The position numbers and the translations under genes are program-made. The notes below the pieces were generated by a model, which saw only the letters and a list, made by a program, of their open reading frames with translations, had not been told where the DNA came from and did no database searches. Positions 39,730 to 52,149 of a DNA stretch of 64,000 bases are shown here, piece after piece. Source of the stretch: Colius striatus. Its lineage: Eukaryota; Chordata; Aves; Coliiformes; Coliidae. Location: positions 8,794,350 to 8,858,349 of the forward strand of contig NC_084773.1 of the NCBI RefSeq assembly GCF_028858725.1. The letters are read 5' to 3'. Within the stretch, counting starts at the first letter, position 1, and each line of letters opens with the position of its first letter.

Positions 39730-40873
39730 AAAAAAAAAACAAAATAGAAAGTATTTATTTTGGATAGCACTGAGGATTCTGCATCTAAAGTATTCTATAA
39801 TGTGAGTATTTAAGAACTAAAAGTATTTTGGAGATTTTACTCCCTTTAAATAGAATGAATGACTTGTGGCTTCTAGCACTACTGGAAACAAAGTCAGTCA
39901 TACGGTCTTCAACTTGGGAAATCTAGAGTAAGGTATGGCAGTTTTAATAACACATTAAGTCAAGTGAGAAGATTTTGCTTCTCTGAACAGTCCCATTGTA
40001 GTAAATAGATTTGTTCCAGTAAGTGGTGATATGAGTAACATTTTCTACGAACGAACCACCTGATGTTTTCAGCAATGTTGAAACCACGGTGATCATAAGC
40101 TACAAATTACCTACAGCTTCAAAGACAAGCACCAAAAGAGTGGATATGCATTGATCAATAACTGACATTGACAATATAGTATTTACTCATAATTGAAAGA
40201 GACTTGAACAAAATAAGCTACACTTTGTACTCTTAAATACCACAACCAAATTATTACAGAGAAGTTTATCTACCTGATTATTTCAGTCAAAGAGCACGTA
40301 CTGCATAGACATATTATACTTTTGTTGCTTATTTTGAAATTTAACTGAAATATTGTAGCTTAATAGGTAGAGTCATTTTTTTTCCTACAAATTATAAATT
40401 CTATTACAGTAAAATTGTATGCTTAATATATGGCAAACTTTCTTAAGTACCAAACTTTCATACTCATTCTACAAAGTTATTACAGTTTTCTTAAAGGAAT
40501 TTTTGAGATGATATAGCAGATAATGCCAGTTTAAAGACATTCTTATCTACTGAAAAAAGGAAAGCTTAAACATATACGGATAGATACTAATACACTCCTT
40601 TTACAGTTTTGTATGCACTTACAGCTTTAGCCACAACAGGCTACAAAAAACATTAAACTATTACACTATTAAACCATTAAACATAGTTTCTCATTGCTCT
40701 TTGCATGTGAGAATATGTTTTTTGTAGGCATCACATACACATTCTGATAGGCATCACAGAAACACGCAGCTCCATGCAGTTTAAAATAAAAATGAGACTC
40801 TAACTTGAAAGAAATAGAAAAGAGAGTTTCTCACCCCTTGAAACAAAACTGGAACTTTGGTTTACAGGAATGG
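39730..40873 (-). other. ERC2: Probable ERC2 3' untranslated region (minimum extent)
   Basis: This is the sequence after the ERC2 stop codon on the minus strand. It is AT-rich with stops in all frames, as expected for a 3' UTR. I end it at an AATAAA (minus strand, 39,759-39,754) followed at once by a T-rich stretch on the same strand, a plausible poly(A) site. The extent is inferred. Other AATAAA hexamers on the same strand at 38,610-38,605 and 37,505-37,500 could give longer UTRs. Long 3' UTRs are usual for neuronal genes, so the real end may be further left. Confidence 0.45.
39754..39759 (-). terminator. ERC2: Candidate ERC2 poly(A) signal AATAAA
   Basis: The canonical hexamer lies 1.1 kb after the stop codon on the coding strand. 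It is followed within about 15-30 nt by a run of about ten T on the minus strand (the A run at 39,729-39,739 of the plus strand), which fits a U-rich downstream element. Two further AATAAA hexamers on this strand (38,610-38,605 and 37,505-37,500) are alternatives. Confidence 0.4.
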
Positions 40874-40900
40874 CTATGCCCATATACCCTCCTCGTCATC
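40874..40900 (-). CDS. ERC2: ERC2 terminal coding exon, C-terminal GIWA motif
   Basis: Only nine codons are coding: DDEEGIWA followed by TAG at 40,876-40,874. Joined in phase 0 to the upstream exon, they give the family-typical ending PSPDQ-DDEEGIWA. The last three residues, IWA, form the PDZ-binding motif by which CAST/ERC2 binds the RIM1 PDZ domain. The exon is the B-type ending; the A-type ERC1 ending with a FIP-like Rab-binding segment was not seen. The acceptor is CACACAG|GAT at 40,901|40,900. A branch-site match TGCTAAC (40,940-40,934) puts its A about 35 nt upstream, and a pyrimidine tract lies at about 40,947-40,961. No other AG occurs between that tract and the acceptor. The exon continues leftward as 3' UTR. 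The identification depends on the unusual IWA ending plus the matching exon 14.3 kb upstream. Confidence 0.93.
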   Translation of the reverse strand, partial: DDEEGIWA

Positions 40901-40933
40901 CTGTGTGCCAGACATGGCATTAGGCATGGAGAT

Positions 40934-40961
40934 GTTAGCATTGGAATGAAAGAAGAAAAGG
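40934..40961 (-). promoter_or_regulatory. ERC2: Branch site and pyrimidine tract of the ERC2 terminal exon
   Basis: On the minus strand a pyrimidine-rich run (TTTTCTTCTTTC, about 40,959-40,948) is followed by TGCTAAC at 40,940-40,934, a close match to the branch-point consensus. The branch A would be about 35 nt from the acceptor. There is no AG between this element and the CACACAG acceptor at 40,901. The tract lies upstream of the branch site rather than between it and the AG, which is a little unusual. A second possible branch site, CCTAAT, lies closer to the exon. Confidence 0.5.
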
Positions 40962-42925
40962 TTAGTTACTTGGGCACATATAAAATACAATTTTCTTGTC
41001 TGTTAAAACATTAGCTTTTTTAAAATGTAAGCCAGTGAAAACAGTAGAACAACTTTGTGTTACATATACAAGAATTTGCATCTATAGCAACCAAGAAAAC
41101 AACAGTGACGTGAAGATTTTTTCCCACCCAGTTGAAACAGTGTGTAGGAAGTAGATTATAGGATTAAATATTAAAAGATTATCTATATTTTAATTGCATA
41201 CAGTTCAAACCAATATTAACAATACAAAAAGATCAAACTTAATAAGTAAGGAAGGTAATTACTATAATCAAATTGTCACACATTCTGTTAAGGTAAAACT
41301 GCTGAAGTATAATCTATCATTAGTGAAGTACAATAACACGCTATCAATCAAATCTTTTAAGCAATCATTGCATATGGTTGAATACTATGGCACAGTTGTT
41401 CTTTTTTTTCTGATTTTGAACCATTAGGATTGCTCATTTATTTAGAGGTTTAATGATAGATAATATTAATGGCAAATACAAAAAAAATCAGGATGATTTC
41501 ATTAATTTGTATTTAGAAGGGATTATTTTACTGCATATATGTTTAAAGCAGAAAGTTTTTCTTTACATTTATTATAAACTTGAAGTTTAAAAGAGTAAAA
41601 TAAAAAACATGAAAAAGTGAACTGTTCTTTCCTGGATATGTTTACTGAAGATCACATTTTTTATAACGATCCTCTTATCTATGCACATACAGATGTCTAT
41701 GTGCATATATACACCTACTTCTACTCTGAAAAATTCTGATGCAATAGTCAACTTTTAGGACAGAGAAGTGCACAACACAATGTTTTTCATTTAACTCAGC
41801 ATTTCAAAATCAAATAAAATCTTATCATTTTAGATATCCTTAAAATTCACCCATGAATATTTTAAAAACCTAAAAAACCTACAGTCCACAGTTTCAAAAC
41901 TTTGAAAGTTGTAACATACTGCTGGGACTTAATTAAATCTAAAAATTAAATAAAATGAATAGTAAGTAATTATGATTGAAAGGGACAAGAATTCTAGCCT
42001 GAAAATACACATTGCCAGTATCACTACTGTTTCTAGTCCATTCCTGGAATAAAAAGAGCTCCCAGATGTCAACTGTTATTAAAAACCAGATGTTAAGATA
42101 GATGTCTTGCATGTTGCTGAATTAAGTAAAGAAATCTGACAGTCCCCTATAAACTTAGCTATCATTTAACACAGAAGAAATGTGAGTAAACTTTTTACAG
42201 TTAACTTGGAACACATCTTAGTTATAAGGTCTGCAAAACTACACCACAAAGCAAAGACACGGTAAGGCCTGAATATTCTTATTTATTTTTGAAACAAAGT
42301 ACAGATTCTGCAAAACTTCCAATGAGCTGTGTTTACCTTCACTGAGAATACAAGTCCCTCTCTTTGAATTCTACAGGAGCTACTTTTATTCAGGCCTACT
42401 AATTCTAATTGAACTGACTTTGAAGTTGACAAGAGTTTTGCCAGAGTAAAGGTTGAAGAAAGACTGAAGGGTTTCTTTTCCACTAAGTCGTTTGATCCTA
42501 TAGCCATTAGGTTAATCTTTGGTGATTTCTTTAAAAACAGAAAAAAATCAACAAAATGAGCAACTCAGTAATTTTCCAAATGATTCCTCCTAAATAGATA
42601 CGGCTGTTTTGCTGTTTACTGCATTCTAATTCATCATAGGTGCAGACATTAATTTTTACCTCAATTATCTGAGTGATCTCCTTTTGTCAGAATTCGAGAG
42701 GAGTTAAAAAATCAAATATTGTCAAATATTTTTAAAGACCATTATGTGAAATTACAGGTTATACAGTTTGACACTGATCCTGATATACAATAAGCAATAA
42801 ATTAAAAGCTGGAGCTCAGTTAATGTCAATCAACATAGCTTTACTGAGTACTGGTGCTGTCAAAATAACTTTCTATCTTTTTCAATTACATAGAGACTCT
42901 TTCTGATAAGGTGCTTTGAAATAAT

Positions 42926-43015
42926 ATGCTGAAATTTTTTAAGGCATTTGATTATGTGCCACAAAACACGGTGTCAGCAAAATTAGCTCAGCATAGAATG
43001 AATGTTGCTGGAAAA
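42926..43015 (+). mobile_element. Probable LINE RT fossil (motif A region)
   Basis: The frame reads LKFFKAFDYVPQNTVSAKLA and then QHRMN. This resembles the CR1/Jockey RT block LDFSKAFDTVPHNILLAKLxxHG that carries a catalytic Asp. Only about 25-30 residues are recognisable, and the first Asp of LDFSKAFD is replaced by Lys, so it is dead. The frame stays open to 43,126, but the later residues match nothing I know. It could be chance, but the residue order makes a fossil more likely. Confidence 0.55.
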
Positions 43016-46000
43016 GGAAGGGGACCTGCAGATATTTTTTGTCATCCCAAACTACTTCTGTATTCCCATGACTGTAAAGAAACAAACTGTCTTGTTTTAA
43101 GCACCTGTGTTTGTGTAATGTTTTAACTTGACTTATACCTTTCCTAGAAAAATCTCTTCATATCCCATTTTCATTTCCACATACTAATTATTTATGGAAG
43201 ATAATTAGAATTGCACTAACCTAAGCAGAGCTCACCTACTTAGCATCCTTATCAAAAAAGCCCAATGTTTCATAATAATAATGATGTTACTGTTTAATTA
43301 ATCATGCTGTATATTGATCGTAGGTAACGCACTGACCTAAAAATATTTATCACCTCATGATAGCTCAAGAGAAAAGTAAAATTCCTACACATATTGGAGA
43401 ATGGCAACATTTTTTTTTTAAAAAAAAAAGGATTAAACCAAAGAACCGTTATTTTATGATATGTGCTGTCACCTTTACAGTTAACAGAAGCCAGAATGTA
43501 CAGAAGCAAGATCTTAAAGGAATATTAAGTCATTGATCACTTACTATTCCCATTATACAGACAGGTTGTTTTCAAACTTACACTACCGTCTTCCAGTGCA
43601 TTGGATCAAAGTCATGAGGTAAGACTCAGCTACTCTGGTCATGCTGCTGCCTGTTACATTTTGAGGAGTGGACACTTAATTGTGTAAATTCTAACCTAGT
43701 GTTATGGGCTGTACAGATTTTTCCTTATGCATAGAAACAACCACTCAAAAGCACTGAACAAAATGCATGTAATAATCAGGATTGAAGTTTTCACTGGTTT
43801 TACAAAGAAACTATTCTGTCAAGAAGCTAAAGTTTGGTATCTCAATGCAAACCGATAATGTAAGAGAATGCAGAATTCTTTGCTGATATTCTGAGACAAA
43901 TGAAGTTAATAGTTTCGCATTCTTGACACACTCTGAAGCAAAATAAAAGCTGCAGTTATATTTTATCATTTATTAATACTGTATCAAAGGCTTTCAGAAG
44001 TGTGCTTAGTCTTTTGTATCAGTGTGTATCCTTTAGAATCATTAATCTATGGCTCTTTCAAACAATAAACTATAATCAAGCAATTTTTGATTAATGTTTG
44101 TGTACATTAACTGCTTTTTAAACTTGGATCTTTCACTGGTTTACAGGGTTGAGAATAGCAATTCAATGACAAAAACTGCAAAGCAAAATCTCTGCAACAG
44201 ACAAGCAAAATGGGGGAAAAGAAGGAAAATTCAACAAATATTTGCATTTACAAACTATATAGAAGCTTAATTACTATAAAGTAATAACAAATTAAAAATA
44301 TTTAAGATAGTGAATGCCTTGAATTTTCAAGGACATCTAAGTCACTAATTTGGATTTATATTTTGGTACAGCGGTGTAATCTCAAGTACTATAAAACTTT
44401 TGCACACTGACTGTTTATTGATTATTAATTCACTGATTTTGTTTCATCCTTTCTTTTTTTTCTATGCTGTTACTTATTTATTTTCTTTACATCCTAAAAA
44501 TAAATATGTGGTGTTACTGAATACGATTTACTGTTCTGTTTCGATCACCACAAAACCCAAGATTGAAAACCTCAACACTAGCTTCAAAGTAGCAAGATGG
44601 GGAACTTAACAGTTCTTGGAAAACACTACACAGAGATGTAGAAAGTTTCTATAAAGATGTTTTGTGTTTTATATTCAAAGTGCATTTCAGTAGAAGTTTT
44701 GCAAGTATGGTTTTTAGCCAACAATTCTTTAAGGTTCATTAGTTTCAGCACTAAATTTGATGCAGTGGCCTTCAGATAAAACGGGCTGCATTACACAGCA
44801 TGTTAGAAACTAAGGATAACTCGAATCATGGTCTGTGTATATCTAAGTATATCTGAAAAATTTTAACCAACAGATGCCAGAAATTATAAGCCTGTTTATA
44901 ATCATTCTGCATATAGCATACTCCTGATTACTGGTGAACATGAAATAATTGCAAGAGGTTATATTTAGCAATCTGATCCAAGGGCAATAGATCTATAGGC
45001 AATATAAGAGTGTATTGAGAAACTGCACCTGTACAATACACCTATCTTGGGGGGTTATTGTAGATTAATTTTGCTCTGCTCTGTCTCCAAGACTGAATTC
45101 CCTTTAGCAATTTCACTGTGTTGGGGGACCTCCTAGAATACATCTTTCAGTTAAACTTAATTCAAAAGGATTTCACTGTGCCCACTCCAACACTGCTAGT
45201 AAATATGAACCATAGTACAATAAGTGGGAATGAGCAAGGATTTTATTCAAAGCTGCACTCTTGAGCAGAACTAAAACCTGAATGTAGATTCACTCAAAGA
45301 CTGCAAAATTCTGCCTTACTATGAGGTCCACTGGTGTATAAAATTTGGTTATCTAAAGTGAGGAATATACTTTAACAGAGCTGAAGTACAGTTCACCTTC
45401 GTGGTATGCAAGTATTTTAATAAAAGTAATTCTTTAAATAAATAAACAAACAATCTTATTTTAGACAAAAGCTTTTGCAATACAGACAATGTTAAAGACT
45501 TGAGTTAAGCTTTCCGGTTTTTTTCCCACAATAAAAGACCCTTCCTGACAGGGCTCATCACATTTCCCTTTCATGTGCTGGCATGCTAAGAATTAATGTC
45601 TTAACTTGGGTTAAATAAATCTAGTGATAACCTGCTCATCTCTTGAACTAACTTTCTGATGACTGATTTATGCTACTCTACTTATTATCTATGGCTACTA
45701 ATGGGTCATTAAACATGTAACTACTGGCTCTGGACTGTGAAACTGTCCTACTTAGAGCAAACAATTATACTTACAAATATTAATTTCCCCTTGTGAAACA
45801 GAACTCAGCTCTGAAAGATTCTGGTTTTAGACTTAGAGAGACTTTTATCTGCTGCTCGATTTCTAGCAGCAAACATAGCTGGGAACTAATCTCACAAACT
45901 CTCCATACACAGAACAATTGACTACAGAAGAATTTTGTGCATGAATGATTTAAAAAACTGACCCTGTAACTGGAAGTGGGAAAGACTAACAGTGGATTCA

Positions 46001-49000
46001 TTTAGAGGTTTTGGTGCACAGAATTTTAGAAGGTCTTTATTTTATGTTTCATTTGTATATTCAAAAAGTTGAATAAATCTTTACATTTGCTGCAGGAACA
46101 TGGATTTATGTCACAGGTCTATTTTCAAACCTATCCATAACAGAAGGGGTCAGAAGTAACCATGCATCACCCAATTATGAAAATGACCATAAAACCAATC
46201 TCATTATTTGTTCTAATTGTATATAGTTAGGTTAAAATCAAACACAAATACTGATGATGGGGGTAAATGAAAGATTGGTTTTGACCACTTACTTTACAAC
46301 ACCCAAACTAACATTAACATGAATAAGATGTTTCACCAGATACTCATACATTCTAAAGCTTTATCACTATATGAAGTGGAAACTCAATGCTTCTTACAAG
46401 AAGTGGTCCGTGAAATCAGATTTGCAATGCAAAAATTTATGGTCCCCTTTGTAGTGAAAGTCTGTGACATGTTATCTCACTTAAGTAACCAGCGCCAGAT
46501 ATGCAACTTTTGTTATCAAGTTACTGTCTCCTAGAAATGTAGTTTTGGCTCCGTCAGCTGGTCTAGAGACCTATTTTAGACTATGATGGTGGCAGCTAAT
46601 TTTTCTAGCAAGAAATATAAGATAAATGTAAACCTCTATATAAGTGTTGTATATTCTAACACACACATTCAGGGGAAGTGAGGGGGAGAGGTTTCTATAG
46701 CTAAACATGATCTCAAAAAATTCTTCCATATGTGGAAAAGACTGCAAAGCTAATATATAAATATAGGTATATATATAAATATACATGCTGAGCAGTATGT
46801 ATACATTTATATCACATTCATTAAACCTCAAAACATAAAATAAATTCATTCTGTAAGCAAAAGAGAGGTATAGCTTTTCAATATACAAAATCCATCTCCT
46901 GGAGGTATCATAGACAGCAAAATCTATTTTCTACTTCTTACTTTTAATACAGCTACAGTTTAAATGTTCTCTTAGTCAAATTACAAATTTAATATAATTA
47001 GAAAGCATATGAAAATTCATCTGGCTACAAGATAACTAAAATTAAGATGTAGGAATAACAAAAGCATTAACCAATATTACAAGCTTCTATTGGCTTTTAC
47101 TTACAATGAGAAACCTGGAGTAGACCACAATACTTGTAACTATAAGAATGCATTGAAATCAAGATCTAGAGTATCCTTGAAAGACAAATTCAAACTCAGA
47201 GTAGATTCATCCAAATTTCAAGCCTTTTTGTTCTGTTCTATCATAGGTACAATGCAATCTACAATTAAATTTAGGTTTGAAACCAATTAACCTCAAAATC
47301 TGACAAGTCTCTGAGGAAGATTATTTCAGTTTTCTTTTTAGAGTAGACAGAAATTCCTCAATAGATGTCAGAGGTAGGAAAAATTCTCTGTATGTACCAA
47401 AATAAGCATATGATAACACCTACTGACTTATGGGAAATGCTTAAACAAAAATTAAACCCTCATTAGAAGTATTTGTTATTCAGTAGAGTTTTTATAATGA
47501 ACAATATAGCTATGATAACTGCATACAGTTTAAACAGAAAATTAACTTTTTAAAGGTGACCATCATACAATAGGGTTTTGTTTCACTCAGCTTAACAAGT
47601 CTGAACAACGTGTGATATGAATCTCAAGTTCTTTGTTATATAGAGAGAATATGTGTAACAAAGATTAAAAAAAATTAGAGAAAATACTTAAAAATGTGAA
47701 AGCATTTACATGACTAATTTGCACTGCACTCCTGAGATCTCAAAACACTAATTCAGCACAATACTAGTTATTTACAGTGGATATGCCTGGGAATGTTTAT
47801 ACTGAATGTACCAACAAGCAAACCTTGCCCTGCCCAAATTCCTAAATTAAATAGATCCATGTGACTCCAATGAGCTTAGTGCAGGCTCAGCACTGTGTTA
47901 ATGCAATTGCGTGCTTCCTTGCAGCTTGAGGCACCAGCAGAACAAGTTCACATACATTCACCAAACAGACAAGAGCAAGCTCACACCTGCCCAAATACAA
48001 CATGTAAACATACAGGATAAAGAAATACACAGAATATGAAACAAAATCTGGGTCAAGGAGGGAGTCAATAATTCAAATTTATTGCATTGAACAGCTATAG
48101 CATATCACCTCCTTTATACAGTAAAATGTCACTGATGCTTTGGGTTTTGCCCTTATTTTTGTTTCTTCTTTCCTGAACAACTGAAAGACAAAGTTTTAAT
48201 GTTTGAGAAAACTCCCAAATGTGGTATTTCAGTTTTCCAGATACTAATCTTCTGCTCAGATTGAACTTTTTACTAAAGTCTAAAGCAATTTGAAAAATTT
48301 TACGCTTTTCAAATAATCATTGTTATTTGAATAAGCTAAAAGAATCTGTTTTGGTTTATGTTTGTCCACCTTTTAAGTTGTGTTGCTTAGTTTCGTGAGT
48401 TTCTTTAAAGACAAATTCCAGTTTCAATATTCCCGAGGCCTATTCAAGAGTTTGAGGTTGGCAATTTTCCAGTATGGCCATAGAATATAAGTCATTGTGC
48501 TAACATAACAGGGCTGCCAAAATACACAAAGCAGCATGCACTCCTTTCCCCTAAAATTACATATGGATCAATACAGTGATTTGCAGATCAGGATCCAGAC
48601 ACTAAAATAATAATCGTTGTTTGACTGTCCTGTGGCTTTGATTTCAAAGTCATGTACCTCAAAAAAAAAAATCCCATCTGACCTGTTTGGAGTTTTTCAC
48701 ATATCGTCTTTCAGTTACTCCAAGGATATTTAGCAGTTCCAGCTGATGAATAAAAACCTGTTGCCAAGACCAGTCACCACTTTACAAATCAATAAACACT
48801 TTTTGAGAGTATGTGTTCTTCAAAAAGTTAGTTCTTAGTGGCATACTCCTACTTCACAACAGTCAGATTGTTGTCTAGTTTTATGCACCATTGCATGTGA
48901 TTTCTTTTCTCAAATTAATGAGTTTACTAGCATATTTTTTAAAAAAATCTTTTTAAAACAAGATGTTTTTAATACTAAGACAGCTATCACATTGCTTGCT

Positions 49001-50604
49001 TTCTGACTAGAGAATGGCAGTAAAGGAAGTTTCACAGATACACACTGCCCCATCACTGACATAAAGATAGAAGGATAGTTTGGAAAACTTGAACTACCTT
49101 AGGTCCATTTGCTAAGACTTCAGAGTAATTGAAAACTTGATGGTGAGTTTCTGACAAATTACATCTGAACACAATAACCTTGTAGGACCATCAAAAAATG
49201 TTATAAATAGAAACAAGTTCTCTACATAGACAGATTGGATTAAAAGATGTAAAAGGACATGCTACATTCTTACGATATCACATGTCATTCCACTCTCAAT
49301 TATAGCTTCTAAGAATAAGGCCAAGTTTTTGGAAAACAATCAGCTTCTACAGTCTTATGGCATGCCCTATGATACTCATATTTTTCTAAAATCAGAGTCT
49401 TTTTTATGAGAATATCATCTCTCATCATAAAACAAAATTAAAATATATTTGTAACCCTGGTGATCATGGAGTAAAGCATTCAACTTGGCTCAACTACAGT
49501 TTGGGAATTTGGGAAACTTATGAGATGAGAAACACCTTACATTTTATATCCTTAAAAATCTCCAGTGCTATGCAAAGTAAGAAGATTTGATAGTTCTTAT
49601 AATCATCAGAATTGGCAATGAAGTCCTAAAAGATGAAAATTCTTTGGATGCTACACCTTCAGTCTTCCACTGTGTGGATGCAGAATCAAGTTCTTCCATA
49701 TGCTCTCTCAAAGAGCATAACTTCCTATTAAGAATGCCATCAAACTAAGAAGTATATCCTAGACACATACATGTCATGGATTACCTACACAATTTCAAGT
49801 CCTTTTTTTTTTTTTAGAGAGAGGCTGGTTTTGATTTAAATAACCAAGCACAGGTTTTTACTATGTAGCTCATAAGCAGCAAATTGAGCTTTCAACCACA
49901 CAGTAAAGATCTCATGAACTTGAACAAGAAAGATTTGGATGACAGCAAAAGAATGCTGTTTGTTATGCGGAGAATATCCAGACTTAAGAGATCTGTCCTG
50001 TATGCCAATGGACTATTTCAAAGACAGTGAGGAATATAAAATGCCCATGGAAACTGATAATAAGTAAATATGGGTGACTAGGTTCTGAAATTCAGAACAA
50101 GATACAAGTATGGAGGGGCAAAAAGGCTTCTGAGATTTGAAAATCAAAGGGAAAAAGGTATCTCAATGTGAGCAGAGCTGCAGTTAGTGAAACAGAATTT
50201 GGTTGGTAACTTAAAGGCTTGTTATGACACTAAAAGTGCAAGAAAAAATGACAAAAAGGACTGCAGAACAGTAAGGCAGCTGTGCCAAAAAATACAAATG
50301 GACTTATTTTTGTCAACTTTCAACAATAATAGCAATTTGCTTCAAGAGTACACTCACTTATGTGACACAAACAGACAAATCCTTCAAAACATTTTTAATA
50401 GAAGAAAGAAAACTGAAAGATTATGTGAGTAACTGAGAAAAAAGAGAAAAATAGTAAGTATGTAGAGGCGAGAAATCAGAGAGGCAGGGAGCTGGACAGT
50501 AGGCTTTGTAATGAAGTCTAGGTTATGGGGCAGGACAGAATCTAAATCTTGAAGTTCAAATTTATTTAGTAATTTTTTTTTTTGTTACAGATGGATCTTG
50601 GATG

Positions 50605-50770
50605 CAACGATCCAGATTAGATTACTGTAATGCACTCTACAAGGGGCTACATATTACAATTCCCTAGATACTGAAGCTAGTACAGAATGCTTATTAATCT
50701 CATTTTCATGCTAGGAGTATTACACCCGCACTCCAGGATACACACTGACTGCCAAAATGTTTCCAGGTGG
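50605..50770 (+). mobile_element. L2/Jockey-type reverse transcriptase C-terminal fossil
   Basis: One plus-strand frame starting at about 50,611 reads SRLDYCNALYKGL, then (after stops) LKLVQNA, ITPALQDTH, LPKCFQVEFK. These are the ordered landmarks of the region after the RT catalytic core in L2/Rex-type LINEs (SRLDYCNAL, LQLVQNAAARL, HITPVLxxLHWLP, RIxFKxL). At least three in-frame stops are present. Nothing recognisable flanks it. It is distinct from CR1, whose matching region reads differently. Confidence 0.7.
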
Positions 50771-52149
50771 AATTTAAGAAAGATTGCCAACTCTCAAGCC
50801 AAAACTGAAGAGAATAAATTTGAGTTTTTAGTGCTAAAGCTACAAAATTATCTTTTGTTTTCCAGGTTTTTTAAAGACTAGTAAAAATGGTTAATATTGC
50901 AATGTTATTGACATGGCAGCACTGAATCCCCAGAAATGTATTTGTATCAAACAAAAATCAGATGCATCAACGTAACTAGGGAACACATCATGACTCACTG
51001 TAATACGACCATGTGTATGGGCAGAGAAGAGTTAGAGCCTTCCTACTGCTTGTGAAGTTTTCTTACACCTTCCCTAGAGTTTAGGTCCAGACACACAAAA
51101 GACTGTCACCCTATACCTCTCCCTAAACAGAGAGCAAAAAAACATGGGATAAAGGCAAGAAGTGTCTGGAAACTTGGCTTTGTTCCCTGGCAGCAGCCAA
51201 AAGACCTAAATGCATCCATAATATCTGAAAAAAGGTGCCCAACTAGTTCCTTCAAGAGAAGTCAGAGATCCTATGCTTTACTACATCTCTAGAACCATGC
51301 TGCCACATGCTGCCCATAGCAGGATATGATACTGAGTAACAGATTATAACAAAAACATGATCATTAGACAATAATGTTGATATCTGAACCAAACAGCACC
51401 ATGTCAAAAGTATGCATATTTCAAATAGGATGTATGTGGTTTTTATTTCCAAGAGACTGGTGGTACTTCATTGTCTTAAAGTGGCTACAGACACATAGTA
51501 GCATGTACAGCACTTTACATCACTAAGTGGGAAATATTTATTCTTCATCACATATTTACAGCCATGTATAACACTCCTGTATTTCTCTATATAAATATAG
51601 CATATAAATTAGAAAATTCAGTTTTGTCCATAGAAATGAGAAATGTTTCAAGATCAACAATATACATTCAACTATCTCTTTCCAGAATTTGTGAGAAAAC
51701 ATAAAAATGCTCCATAGCATTCACTAAACTAAATGACATTTCTGTGTACCACTTTCTCATCTCCTTACATAATTTAAAAATGCCCTCTAATGATTTGCTA
51801 CTTATTATTTTCTCAGTTTACTCTTTGGTTTCAAACTATTAGCAATATGCTGGATTATGGTCACCAAAACCCACGTATCTAGAATTCATGTGTAATACAT
51901 TATCGAATGGGAAATACAAGTTTGTCTGGCGCATGGAAATCAAATTGGTTTACAGAAGAATGCTGTATGGAATAAGTCATAGAAAGTAAAAATCTAATTT
52001 AAATTAATGATTTAAAATGTAAGCTAAAGTAATTAATAGAGTTTGCTCATTATCATTGGCTGTGCTGTTCTGAAAGATTATTTCAGCAAGAAGTTTACTG
52101 TGGATCTCTTGCTTGCTTTACAAGTACCCATTTCCTGGGCTAACCCATT

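Noticed and set aside
40861..40960. Plus-strand exon reading (TTTACAG|GAATGG to AAAAG|GTTAGT)
   Set aside because: The splice words are present, but the minus-strand reading gives the exact ERC2 C-terminus, which is far more specific.
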